Notes under the pieces: model-generated
The model's input: the letters and a program-made list of their open reading frames with translations, nothing else
Databases searched by the model: none
What the model was told of the DNA's origin: nothing
Program-made: the position numbers and the translations under genes
Part shown: one piece after another, positions 20,161-31,389 of the stretch
How the letters are laid out: each line of letters opens with the position of its first letter
Position numbering within the stretch: position 1 is the stretch's first letter
Source of the DNA: Polytrichum commune
Taxonomy: Eukaryota; Streptophyta; Polytrichopsida; Polytrichales; Polytrichaceae
Length of the DNA: 64,000 nt
Assembly: GCA_950295325.1 (NCBI GenBank)
Contig: OX485805.1
Location: forward strand, 38,489,501-38,553,500
Direction of reading: 5' to 3'

Positions 20161-22240
20161 GCTTGAAATGATCATTTGCCTGATTTGCAATTGCTATCTA
20201 GGTGATATTGTTCCCGATTTTATCCAATAGTAAGACTTGTATGTGGAGTTTGAAGTAGCTGACACATTTTGGGAATAACTGAACTGCATGCAATTGTCCC
20301 AATGGAAATTGTCAGCTGCAGGAAGCAAGCCAAAGATTACCTATGCACGCCGCTTGTCACCACCCTTGACATTCTCCGAAGCCCCTACAAAGGTCATGAC
20401 TCCACACTCGTTGCTAAAATAATCATAATGTTGCCTTGTCTCCTCTCAATTTATTAAATTATGCAAGTGTAGTTTATATCATTTTTCTTGTTCATCATCT
20501 TTTATTGTTCTTTCAAATTTTTGTTGCATTCAAGTTAAATCAAATTGAAAAGCGGATTTCCCCATATTTAGTTATGATTGTCAGAAGTGCATGTTTGTTG
20601 ATTCCTCAACCAAATACACATGTCCTTCCAAATATGCTCACGATTGAATGTAAAATAGTTGATAAAATTTGAAAATGTAGCCTAATCTTTTTTTGAACAT
20701 GTGTTTTTATGGTGTTTCTTCTTAGATACTCACCTAACAACACACAAACCAAAAATAGGTATACGATTAGGAAAAGATATATGAAAAACAACAACATACC
20801 TTAGAATAATTCAATAAGTACATATGTCAATCAACAAGCATGTTGTGCTGTGGGCCTTGGGAATTGGAAGGAAATTACACGATGCTTGGACTCTTAATAG
20901 ATTCCAATTTGAATATGAAGAGCCCTGTCAAGTGTGGATATTCATAGAAAGAGAGCAAGCTCATGAATTATGGATACGCAAACACACCACTTGAAACATA
21001 GTTTAAATATTCCTTGTTTCTTAGTCAATTACGCAATCTTGATGTAGTAGTCACTGAACTTTTAATATGTTGTTTACAAAACCAATGGCAGTTTCAAGAT
21101 ATTGTCAATGTGGAAGGCAATAGGAGAATGCTATATGAAACTTCAAGCTATCGAACTTCACCATTGAAATACCCACCGTACGGGTATCCACCAGCCGATG
21201 TACATCCCACACCATGACTGGACCTTGTGATCACATGCATGGTACACCAAGACCCCTCCAAGGGGCTCTGTGATCCTTGTTGGAGGGGGGTTTAGAAGGC
21301 AATTGCCATGTGGGCAGGTGGGCACATGCTAATGAGTATCATGATTGTCATGTAGCTAGGTCAAAATGGGTAGGTGAGCTAAAGTGGGTGGTTGTTATAA
21401 GTAGCTAGACATAACACTATATTTGTTAATTTGAGACTTTCTCTTGTCTCAAATTTATATATGGACCACAACAACATGAAGTCGCCCGAAACTATATTGT
21501 CAACAATCTCAAATATATTTTCAGTCCTAGTATTCCAAAATCAATGGTTGGCCGACAGAAGCACATTGGGTAGAGCACTTGAAACCAACTTCACCAAATA
21601 AATCATATAGAATGTTGGATATTATTAGCATGACCAATCAAATATAGATATTACGACCTACAAAACATCGTGTAATAAATGCATATTTATTCAACCTTAC
21701 AATTTAGTCCCAAATATAATAAAAAATATTTTTTATATTTTTTATGAAAAATTCTATATGGATATTCATCCAACCCCAAATTGTATAGCATTCCTAAGTT
21801 CAACCCAAACTCTACCCCAATTTAAGGAACACACATATGATTAATATGTGTTTACTACAATTACATATGAAACTATAATCATGATAACACAATTCTACCA
21901 ACTTCTCATTCAATTTGGCTTGCTTCTTGTGCAATCCGAGCAAGGTTGTCTTTTGCAAAAATTATGCACTTTTGAGGAATATACATTGATCCACTATGAT
22001 TTTCCCGTAGTTTTCATGTATGAAATATGGAATTTGTATCTATCCAGCATGGATTGTACTCAAAATCCACCTTCCTCCGAAAGTTATGGTTTGTATCCTA
22101 GCCTATGTAATGTCGAATCACATCTTCATTCCGTGCCATCGGTTAATAGTACTCCACCTGAATTTGTTGAAAATGAGGGCTAGAAATTGCAAAATTTGGT
22201 TGGAACAAAGCTCTTGTCACCCATACTGGCTTTGCATATG
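20161..22240. other. Intergenic, mostly decayed repeat sequence
   Basis: No supported gene. A piece at about 21421-21480 (TTAATTTGAGACTT.. ATATGGACCACAACAACATG) matches the tandem units at 34930-35230. A hairpin ACCCCTCCAA/TTGGAGGGGGGT lies near 21250-21290. Confidence 0.5.
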
Positions 22241-22242
22241 TC

Positions 22243-24638
22243 TCATCTCCTAGATGCAAAATGAGCATATAACCTCATGACAATCCACTGCAATATGGAA
22301 AGATGGTGGGGGACGGTTACTAGCAGGCCCAACGTAATGGTCATCCACATCAAATTACTCACAAACCTCTCCATTTTCCAATAGGCCAGCCTCCGACGCT
22401 TATACATCGACACGAGTTTGTGGCCAAAATCCATGTCTCAAAGTAAAGGGGCTATATTGGTGAAGGTCTGCCAAGGCGTCACAAACACGTGTCCAATATT
22501 GTATCCAACTCCTGTAACGATGCCAACATGATCCACCAACATCCACTACCCTCTCACTCTCCCAATATTGTGTGAAGTCTGATATGTCTTTTACAATATC
22601 CTCCAAATTCTTCATGGATATTGGTTTGCAAGGTTTAGGCTTCCCGTCCGGTAACATCGTCCTTCTATCCGCATCAACGCGGCATACAAGGAGACCCTCC
22701 GGCGGGCTCTAGTCTTGTGTCGTGCACAACAACTTGTATTGCATGGCGGGGACACCATCGTTACGCATGTAGGACCAAAATTATTGTGTCTTCGTATCCT
22801 TGATCAATCGGTGAGCTCCACTTCAAATATATGGTTCTATAAATGTCTTGAAGTCGGGCATCTCCTTGATCATATGGGGGATGACATGAACGTTCTCCAA
22901 ATCCATCTACGACTTCATCAATAGTGGGGTTGTTGGAAAATCCTCCTCTCCCAACTTCATGCTCCACCGCCCAAAAGATGCATCAATATCATCGTGTATG
23001 TGGCCTATCAAAAGAAACAACGCAAACACCTCCTTGAAAATGTCTTACGCAACCAACAACAACTAATATGCAAAAATATATATCATTTTATTGTCCTTGG
23101 CATAATTGTCCAATTGGACACACATAGTGGGGGGCAAATTCATGGCAATCGCAAGTTCACTAGGTGGCGCTAGCAATGAATGCAGGCATACATCAGTCCA
23201 TCCAACACCACTTCATATAGAGGTGTTGATCCCATGTTATCAAATAATAATATTGAAGAATAGGACGATGGTTTTTTCAAATCACGTAAAAGCCTTGCAA
23301 ATGATCCTATTGTATGGTTTGAATCCGCCGGATACAAATCAAGAGCATAATGAGCAAACTTGACATCACCGTGTCTATGTGCAATCATTCCTGCAATGCC
23401 AACCCAAGGGTTTAATATTCATCTATAAATAATCCAAATTGTGTACATCTATGTTTCCAAGTACAACCCTACAAATACAAAGTTGTGTTCATATAATGCG
23501 ATGAATTTTTTTCCAAATTCACTTGTAACCGATACAAGTAGCTTAAAAAGTCCCTCTGTGGTTTTTATTCGATTTGCAACACATGGTGAGGCTAGTTTGG
23601 CGTAGTCCACTTTATCATGGATGACCATAAGGACTTCCAAAGGCCTGGAGATGGACAAAGCTCTATTTGTGTAGTAATCATTATGGTGCGCCTCTTGCAT
23701 ATTCACATGCTTGAAAAAATTCAATTGATGTGCTGCATAGGACTTTGTCCCCATCGTGTATGCATCTCGAAGGCGTTTCAACATCTCGCATTTGGAATAC
23801 CGGGAAAATTCGTCACCTCGTCTTTTTTTAATGTATTCGCTAAACTTTTCTTTCTTGATTGCATTCAATTTTGACAACAAAATTGGCTCTAAACCGGCCT
23901 TCTTGCCAATTGCATTTACGTCCAACAATATGTCTTTCCATTTTGTGCTTGTGGAAAAAAACCTTCTCCACAACCCTTTCACCAGTTGTGAATGTGCATG
24001 TTTTGTGTAGCATTGCATCGGCAAGGGAGACAATGATAGTCGCCAAAGTGGTAGTTGCTTGCCTTGTTGCTTCCCTAGGTTTTTTGAACCCACGTTCTCA
24101 TGGTGACAGGACGAGCCGCCTTCCTTGGCATAAGCAACTTGTCTATAAAATTTCGTTTTTGACACACCATGAATGGTGTACCATGCCGTACAACACACAT
24201 CTATGTTTTCAAGGATGATGACCTTGCGACCCGCCCCGTTCACATGTATTGCCCTATAGACATCAAGTTTTTTGGTGGATCTTAGACGGAAATTTCCAAG
24301 TCACATTTCTTTACAGATGGCTTTCATTTTATCCCGGGGAAACAATTGGCAACAACAATGCACACAACAATCCTTTGTGGCAACTTCTCTAATAAATTCT
24401 TCATTGAGCAACCTTTGACATTTACACTCATTTGCAAACGGAGTAGCACATGCCAATGTCTTGTATTTTTGTAGACCTTTACGTGGTCGGATATTTGTTT
24501 GGAGCTCCTTTTGGATTTGCATGTATTGTCGCTCATGTTCATGCAAGTTAACTCCTCAATCATGACATTCTTCAATGGCCACCTACATGGGAAGAACCTA
24601 TAAGTGGGATTCACCTCGGAATGAATGAGTGACTCCAA
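22243..24638 (-). pseudogene. DUF7869-type transposase-like gene, decayed
   Basis: Minus-strand pieces run in the order expected for the large DUF7869 family (RNase H-like, transposon-linked). At 24546-24301 there is a Cys-rich start with DCCVHCCCQLFP. The longest open part is 264 codons at 24243-23449, with CCTAWYTIHGVSKTKFYR, then a Lys-rich region, then MQEAHHNDYYTNRALSISRP and VIHDKVDYAK. At 23388-23170 comes HRHGDVKFAHYALDLYPADS. Near 23130-22930 come QLDNYAKDNK and GHIHDDIDASFGRW, the region likely to hold acidic active-site residues. At 22657-22400 comes LPDGKPKPCKPISM. Several breaks separate the pieces. Terminal repeats of the element were not found. Family identification is from memory of the motifs. 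Confidence 0.65.
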
Positions 24639-24639
24639 T

Positions 24640-26235
24640 ATGACAATGTCCTCGGTGCCAAGCGGTTTTTCATCAATGCAATCTTATGGATGGGTGTTAT
24701 GACAAATTCCCTCCGCCACAGCAGCTCCACTGTCATTAACAAGTACCACCTCCAAATTTACCCAAGAAGCTCTTGAAAACCCCGTACATTTAACAATAGG
24801 ACATAATGGTAAGGAAGGCAAAGGCCCCCCAAATGATCTTCCTCTGCACTACCATTAATAGTAGCCTCTTTGACAATGTCTAGTTCATCCTCATATGCAA
24901 ATAGCCAAGTGGCCATGTTTTGAAAGGAGCAATCCCCTCTTCCACTAAATCCCTACATTGTGCCTACACACATGCACATTGAACCTTATTAAAAATGGAC
25001 ACAAGTTTTAGGGTCCAAAACAAAAATATAAAAAATGTATCACTTCATCAACATTGGGGAACTCAGTCATGACCCATGTCTAGCATGACTACAAACAAGA
25101 TGCACATAATGTCATTTTTGCATGCATTAACCTCCATGTATCCTGACAGCATAATTTCCCATTGCATACACAACTTAAGAACCATATTACCACTCTACCT
25201 CGTTGATAACATGTTCCAGAACTAATGCCGACTTCGCCGAAGTGTCGTCTCCATATCCTAAGGTAATTCATTTTCCATTTTCATCCCCTTTTGTAGTTGT
25301 TTCTTCATCCTAGGGATTTTAATATCATTTTGTCATGTTGTTGTACGTCTTAGATACAGATGTTCCAATCATGTGATGGTACGGTGGTGGTTGCGGTTGT
25401 TGTTCCAGTTGTTGTTGCAACTCCAATCACTACTCCACACCCTCAAGTGAAGAGACACCTTGCTCTCCAAACCCTTCACCCCAATGAGTCCACGAGTTCA
25501 GGAAATAGTTATGGATGTTGAAAGTGCGGTTCGCCCAAGACTGCCTCATCAATATTTGATTACATGGCTGCAAGGTTGAAACAACTGCGAGAAACTACAG
25601 TTTTAATGAATGACAATCTTCGTGTTGAAGAGTTGAAGCGCAAGCAATGGAATGTAGCTCAAAAAGAACCTCATGACATGAAATTGAAAAGGATTAAAGA
25701 TTGATACTCCTCTTGTTCTTAGGCGGACCTTTATGGTTATAGATTTATCCGCCATAAGATAAATAAGCACTCCCAATTGTCTTAAACATAGAATCATGTT
25801 TATATTTAGATTAGATAATGTGTTAAACATAGAATCATGTTTATATTCAAAGTAGATAAAGTGTAGCCTCATTGTACCTCAGGTTTTTTTAGTGTCCATA
25901 CCCAACTTCAATACTTGCCCATATAGCATTTGAATATATGTGCCAGGTGCACATACAATGGCTACATAGCTAGAATAGCTTATGCAATTTCACATATTGT
26001 TGAAAAGAAAATTTATAAGTATATAAGGTACAAGTGAGCCTAATTTTGTTACTTAATATACTTGAACACCCATATTTGAATGACATGTGGTTGGGTTTGG
26101 CCCTAAGAACAAACACCAAAAACAAATACATGCCTCGTGGTACCCATGGATCATCCACCATGACAATAAATTTTAATGACTGGAGGGTATTGTAATGAGA
26201 ATGTTCCCCCACAAAGTTTGACATACTCCATGCTA
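24640..26235. other. Intergenic with a coiled-coil ORF fragment
   Basis: Mostly AT-rich decayed sequence. A plus-strand piece (open from about 25530, ATG at 25564, stop at 25702-25704) reads MAARLKQLRETTVLM.. ELKRKQWNVAQKE, a Lys/Glu/Leu-rich helix like the C-terminus of transposon-encoded Myb/SANT proteins. Nothing else is recognised. Confidence 0.35.
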
Positions 26236-26440
26236 CGCTAAGGTAGATGGGTCTTAAATGGTTACTTGTTTCAACGAGCACACTTCTCATAGGATACGAT
26301 ACATGAGATTAGGAAGAGATGGCTAGCAAATCAAAGTGAGGTTGTAGTCACTTCCCTTATAAGTTTTGGATCTCATATTAATATCTTATTCATTATCAAA
26401 GTGAGGATTCTTGTGCTCATTAAATGGTCATATAGGTCCT
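26236..26440. repeat. Dispersed repeat, first part (second copy in HAD gene intron 5)
   Basis: Matches 39834-40028 closely: shared AAGGTAGATG(G/A)GTCT, a TCTTATTCATTATCAA block and GATTCTTGTGCTCA. In the 39.8-kb copy the repeat continues directly into a block found here only at 26962-27066, so about 520 bp separates the two halves in this copy. Confidence 0.7.
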
Positions 26441-26873
26441 CACCCCCCCCCCCTCCCCCAAAAAAAGGTTGAGGCATCTATAATCGATAAAGTAAGAGAG
26501 TTTTTTATTTTTTTTAGAAGGACTTATAGTAAGGACTTATTTTTCTTGTAAAGAGAAACAATTTCTAAGGAGAATGTCATAAATAAATAAAATAAAAATG
26601 AAGATGGAAATTGCTACAAATTTCGTAGCAGTAAAGTTAGGGTAGTCGACCTATAGGTCAACCCATAACGGCTCATCTAAATGCTAATACTTGGTTATGA
26701 TAATTGTCAAAAACTCTATGAGGGTTATCAATCACAAGTTGCCACCACATAAACCTTAATTCCGTTCGCCTAAAAATATAGACCTCATCCATGTTAGCAA
26801 TGCATGACCCTAGTGAGCAATTAAATGGACTTGATCGACTATGGATGCCCCAACCTTATGTTGACTATTGAAC

Positions 26874-26932
26874 AGACGAACAGACATTTTATTCACTCCA
26901 GCCTCCTCTAGAGACCGGAGTTCTTCTTCTTC
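26874..26932 (+). mobile_element. Severely 5'-truncated retroposon tail, 59 bp, 13-bp target duplication
   Basis: Perfect 13-bp direct repeats TTGACTATTGAAC (26861-26873 and 26933-26945) flank a short insert ending in (TTC)n. The insert contains a hairpin CTCCAGCC..AGACCGGAG and an ATTTTATTCAC motif, both shared with the retroposon at 57827-58299. Variable-length target duplications and a simple-repeat tail are the signature of non-LTR retroposition. Confidence 0.8.
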
Positions 26933-26961
26933 TTGACTATTGAACCTAGAATGGTTATCAT

Positions 26962-27066
26962 ATTTTGAGCACACAATCCAATATCTTTTAAACACATGTC
27001 TTTTGGAACCACACCAAACCACATACCACTCAAATATAGGTGTCCGACTAAGCTACTGTAAGTAAC
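26962..27066. repeat. Dispersed repeat, second part
   Basis: TTTTAAACACAT and CCACTCAAATATAGGTGTCC recur here, at 40031-40150 and, more diverged, near 55925-56050; more distant relatives are near 20690 and 47250. One half of a dispersed family of unknown class. Confidence 0.6.
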
Positions 27067-27316
27067 TGAATTAGACAAATCTACAGTAAGTGTAGATTGC
27101 AAAGTAAAGCTCTGCCATCACCGTATCGAAAGAAGCACGTGCATCCTCTTGCTCACTGAAACACAGGGAAGCCATTTTGAGATTAAATCAAAGAAGCAGT
27201 TCCAACTATACCCAAAGCAAGAGTTCTAGTGCATGGCTCCAACAATCGTTTTTGCAATGCCGTAGAAGCACCTTCCCCATGGAGATTCATCCTGCAATTC
27301 TCAAAGAGAGTAATAA

Positions 27317-27818
27317 GTACCACTTCACACACGAGACTAAGAGCCCGTGACCATTACACTTCAAGCACTCTCATTGGTGGAAAAGGTGGAGCCAGTCCAT
27401 GTTCGCTTCACACTTCACTTGAGGGACCAACGGAGCATGTGAATGCAAGGTACGTGGATGTAAAGTCTACATGCATTCCTACATGGCATCAAATGGATCA
27501 TGTTTCATGGTCACTTGGATTATTTTCAAAAATCACCTCTTGAAGGTAAGTGTAACACAAAACGGGGAGACCATGGCACTCCGAAGATTCACAACCATTG
27601 ATTTATTTTATTTTATCATGTGTGAGGACCTGCATGAATAGAAATTCATTGGTATAGCATTTGGTTGAGGTCCCGGTTACATATGGCTTCACATTACACT
27701 TGAGGATATGTGACCACACCAGATGATTTGGGAGGTGTCTTGGATGGCCCTTGGACACTTTCTTTTGGGCTCTCACAATTTCATGGTCACGGCTCTTGGC
27801 TCGTGTGTGAAGTGGCCC
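27317..27818. mobile_element. Tourist-like (Harbinger) MITE, 502 bp, copy A
   Basis: Colinear along its whole length with copy B at 62755-63253. Inverted termini are CCACTTCACACACGAG and its complement, and a TAA direct repeat lies on each side (27314-27316, 27819-27821). The first three bases of the left end are mutated from the GGG seen in copy B. It carries no coding capacity. Confidence 0.85.
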
Positions 27819-27821
27819 TAA

Positions 27822-29020
27822 GTTTTGGAGTAAAGCTTTTGTCATAAGCCTTGGGCACACAGGGCTTGCCTTGGTCAAAAAATAAATTTGTCTAGGCTAC
27901 AAGCTGCACCTACAACTACCTTGCTGGCTATATAGGGGCAAGGAGCAATAGCTCGGGGGGGGTCACTCCCTCTTATATTAATGCATACACATGCACTCAG
28001 GACCTATTTATCGAGGGGTTATTTACCTTGCAGAAAAGATTATAAGGTGTGGTATTTTTCAAAATAAAGGTGAATGCTTGTATTTTAATACACCTTATCA
28101 ATGATTATAATTTTGGGGGGAATCATTTTAAAATACCCTAATTTACTTGTACTGCCAAAGAAAATTGGAAAGAAGATTGCAATTCAAACAACGTGCTAAA
28201 ATTTTCCCTCCCAGCACATAGGTAGAGAATAATAACTCCACATTGGATACGTTGGTTCAATAACGTTCAAGCCAGCCAACCTGCGAAGTCATCCATCCAA
28301 GTTTTTTCAACAAAAAAATTATCTCTTTTCATCCACTAGCACTAGACCTGCTACCCCTAGTAATTGTTTCCACACTATTTTAGAAGGCTTAGCCTCTTGT
28401 TATTTGTTTACATTTTAAGATCGAACCCCTTAAATTGATTGGTATGCAATTTGGTGAGGATCAAACACCAAGCACCTTAAACACTTGGAGAAAAAATATT
28501 GAACTACGCGTTCCACAATAGTGTGAAGTACTCTGAATTTAATAGTGAACACAATTTGAACAACATGTGTAATCACTCAAGGAGTCAAGGATTGTGCATT
28601 TGTAAGAACGTAAACCCTCAATAAGGGGAGGTCTAATTTTCAATCAAATTTATGACAATGCTTCATTGTAGATTAGGTAATGCAACACAAGTTTCATTGT
28701 TGCCTCTAATGGTAGAAGTTGGAGAACTTGAAAAACGAACAGTCTCGGCTAGGGTGATAGGTGACCCAAGGCAGATGGATCTTAAGTGGCTCATTTTCTT
28801 AATCCGACCCCTACATTTGATTGATGGTGGTTCGGTGAGGATCGAAGAGGATCGAAGAGCAAATATCGATGACAAGGACAAGGACAGCCGGAACTATGGC
28901 TTGAAGGATGTGAACAGCTTGAAATGACTTTGAAAGCAGTGATGCATTCATGGAAGCTGCAACGGGTGATGAATCACGGGCTCTGCTACGGGCAGATTGA
29001 AGGACTGCAATCTTTCCTCG
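27822..29020. other. Intergenic, no supported gene
   Basis: A 91-codon plus-strand open frame at 28652-28927 has no recognisable domain. From about 28930 the sequence becomes the duplicated 3' flank of the fasciclin gene. Confidence 0.4.
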
Positions 29021-29879
29021 AAGTCAAGTTTCCGTCAGAGAAGGTCTCCTGTGTCAGGGTAGAGGCTTCATGCAAGATGCAGTAAACCGTCGATTGAACC
29101 AGTGGAAAGTGCAGCAGCGGTTGCCGATGGAACGAATTGGCACTAAGTAGAGAAGACGAAACAATCCTCGCAATTCATGTATGACAGCTGCATTTGATTC
29201 AATCAGACGGAATACATGTGGTAACATTTACAAAGCAGTACTGCAATTGGTGACAACCATCAAGCAATTGGCATAAATCCGTAAGTCCGGGCCTTCTGCT
29301 GCCAGCAGAAGCCTTTGCATTCTTCCCTCAGTTTCCGTCAGCGATGGAGTCCCGTGTCTGGCTAGATGCGTAAGGCAAGATACTTTACAGAGTCGATTGA
29401 ACCAATCGAGTGTGAAACAACAGTGCAGATGGCAGGAATCGACACTACGTTGAGAGAAAACACATTACAGTAGGTGTATCCATGAAAGCGTCTCAGTCAA
29501 TCAGACAACCGTTGTCATAAATGTACGGGCAAAATGTGCGAGTTTGACAAAAACATATGCAAAAACACTTAAAATTCAAGTGTTGCAGAATTGTATATTG
29601 AATTAAAGTAGCATACCTATACCAAACTATGGACGACTGTCACAACAAAGCAGTTGTACCCAAGCTTTGAAGCAAATTGTAGTCGGTGAAAAACACGTCC
29701 AGACAAACGCTAGGAGAGAAAATGCGCGCATTACAATACGTATATGCACCTCATTCAATCAGACGAAAATTGTCATAAATGTACTAGAAAAAAATATACG
29801 AGCTTGACAAAAAGCATAGAAAAAAAACTCGTACAATTTCAAGCCTTGCAGAATTGTATATAAACATGAATTAGCGCAT
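29021..29879. repeat. Tandemly duplicated 3' flank and C-terminal end of the fasciclin-like gene
   Basis: Three related blocks occur at about 29025-29215, 29328-29545 and 29690-29790 (shared TTTCCGTCAG, GTCGATTGAACCA, TCAATCAGAC and TTGTCATAAATGTAC motifs). The stretch 29625-29700 is a diverged copy of 29885-29965, that is, of the last codons and stop region of the gene next door (shared ACTATGGACGAC and GCAAATTGTAGTCGGTGAA). The gene's 3' end has been duplicated locally and the copy has decayed. Confidence 0.8.
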
Positions 29880-30731
29880 CTAAAGCAAACTATGGACGAC
29901 CGTCGCAACAAAGGCAGCTGCAGCAAAGCTTTGTAGCAAATTGTAGTCGGTGAACAATGCATCGGGGGCGGCACCCGTCCCTGGTGCCGGTGCGGTAGCC
30001 GGCGGCCCTCCTGGACCGCCGGGTCCTCCCGGCGTGAACGGGGGAGCGCCGGTAACCGGACCAGGTGTCGCGTAAGGACTTCCCGGACCTCCATATATTG
30101 GTGAACTTGCGGGCGCCGACATAGGAGCTCCCGTTGGCGACGGCGGAACAATTCCTGGCAGAGGCGCTAAGAAGGGAGCAGGGACGAGAGGCTGAACGGA
30201 CGGCGGCAAGGCTAACGGCGAAATGTAACTGTTGAAGACGCCGTCCACTGCGTGACATGACACGCCCGGAACCCCAGCGCACAACTCCGCGAGCTGGACC
30301 TGCACACCGTGGATCTGGTAACTGCTAGGGGTGTTGTCCGTGATGAGCAAGTTTCTTCGAGGGTGGAAGGTCGGGATCATCGTCCCAATGTTTAAGCTGA
30401 CGAGCATGTCGTAAGGGAGCGACTCGTTGGCGACGTGGTGGAGGAAGACCCGGTCAATGTTCGCCTGGTTCGTGGAGACCAGGGCGTCCAGCACCGTGTT
30501 GGTAGGCGCGAAGATGGTGAACTCCCCGCTAGGAGGCAGGGTGAGCTTGCCGTTGGCGATGACCTTCTGGAGCACCGTCGCGGAGGAGGTTAACCCCGCG
30601 CTGCGCAGAGACTCGAGGATGCTCTGCTCGGCGCTTGGAGGAGGCATGCCTTGCGCGAGGACTGCATTCTCGATGCGCATGAGTGCTGCAAGACAGAACA
30701 TCACAACTCCGAGAAGATGCGCAATATCCAT
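29880..30731 (-). CDS. Fasciclin-like arabinogalactan protein, single FAS1 domain, GPI-type tail
   Basis: Intronless 283-codon ORF. Residues 1-27 form a signal peptide. One FAS1 domain spans about 37-175, with the conserved first motif FTIFAPTN (71-78), an HH pair at 98-99, the second motif region PRRNLLITDN (124-133) and VQVQL, and a Cys pair at 151/159. N102-E-S is a likely N-glycosylation site next to the domain's conserved centre. Residues 176-256 are rich in AP, SP, TP and PG pairs, the hydroxyproline/arabinogalactan modules of this family. The last 16 residues are hydrophobic after a small-residue stretch (GTGAAPDA), as for GPI anchoring. Such proteins act at the plasma membrane and wall in adhesion and wall architecture. 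Tandem repeats lie on both sides. The start is the first ATG, directly before the signal peptide. Confidence 0.93.
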   Translation of the reverse strand: MDIAHLLGVVMFCLAALMRIENAVLAQGMPPPSAEQSILESLRSAGLTSSATVLQKVIANGKLTLPPSGEFTIFAPTNTVLDALVSTNQANIDRVFLHHVANESLPYDMLVSLNIGTMIPTFHPRRNLLITDNTPSSYQIHGVQVQLAELCAGVPGVSCHAVDGVFNSYISPLALPPSVQPLVPAPFLAPLPGIVPPSPTGAPMSAPASSPIYGGPGSPYATPGPVTGAPPFTPGGPGGPGGPPATAPAPGTGAAPDALFTDYNLLQSFAAAAFVATVVHSLL

Positions 30732-30832
30732 CTCGCCCGAATTACAACTCCCACGACCCGAGGCTCTCGTACGGCTTCCTCTTCGAATAATTTGAGGTTA
30801 AGGAATTAACGTATGGTTTGAGAGCCAACACT

Positions 30833-31380
30833 GCCGCTCTATGTACAATTAATCTGAGCCGGCTAGTCTTTAGACTCCAATAAGAACGAATATTTCGGCA
30901 CGGGGCTGAAGACAGCCTGAACCAAGAGCCGCGAGCCAGACCCTGCCTCTCTACGTACAATGAATCTCAAGGAGCTACTCTTTGAGGACTCCGGTGAGAA
31001 CTACTTCATCGGCACGTAGACGAAGACACAAGCGTGAGACAAGCCTTGCCGCTCTAACTACAATGAACCTGAAGCAGCTAGTCAAGTAAACTCCAATAAG
31101 AACGACTTATTTCTGCACAGTGATGAAGACAGCCTGAAGGCAGAGCCGTACGCCAAGCCTGCCGCGGACCCGCCGCTTTACAATTAATCTTAAGCAGCTC
31201 CGCTTCAACAATCCGGTAAGAACCAATTGATCGGCAGGGAGACGAAGAAGGAGCCGTGAGCCAAACCCTGCCGCTCTAGAATTAATCTGAAGCTAGTCTT
31301 CGAAACTTCGATAATAACAACGTGTACTTTCGACACAGGGACGAAGAAAGAGTTGATCGAGCACTCATTAACTTCAGGCC
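30833..31380. repeat. Five tandem ~110-bp units in the fasciclin gene promoter region
   Basis: Units start at the GCCGCTCT-like block at 30833, 30945, 31048, 31172 and 31270 (spacings 98-124 bp). Each has ACAATTAATCT-like, CTCCAATAAGAAC-like, CGGCAC-like and GAGCC-AGCC-TGCC blocks in order. Units have diverged substantially. They begin about 100 bp upstream of the start codon, so they could carry duplicated control sites. Confidence 0.8.
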
Positions 31381-31389
31381 GGCCTCTGT

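Noticed and set aside
30427-30795. 122-codon plus-strand ORF
   Set aside because: Antisense to the fasciclin gene, created by its high GC content.
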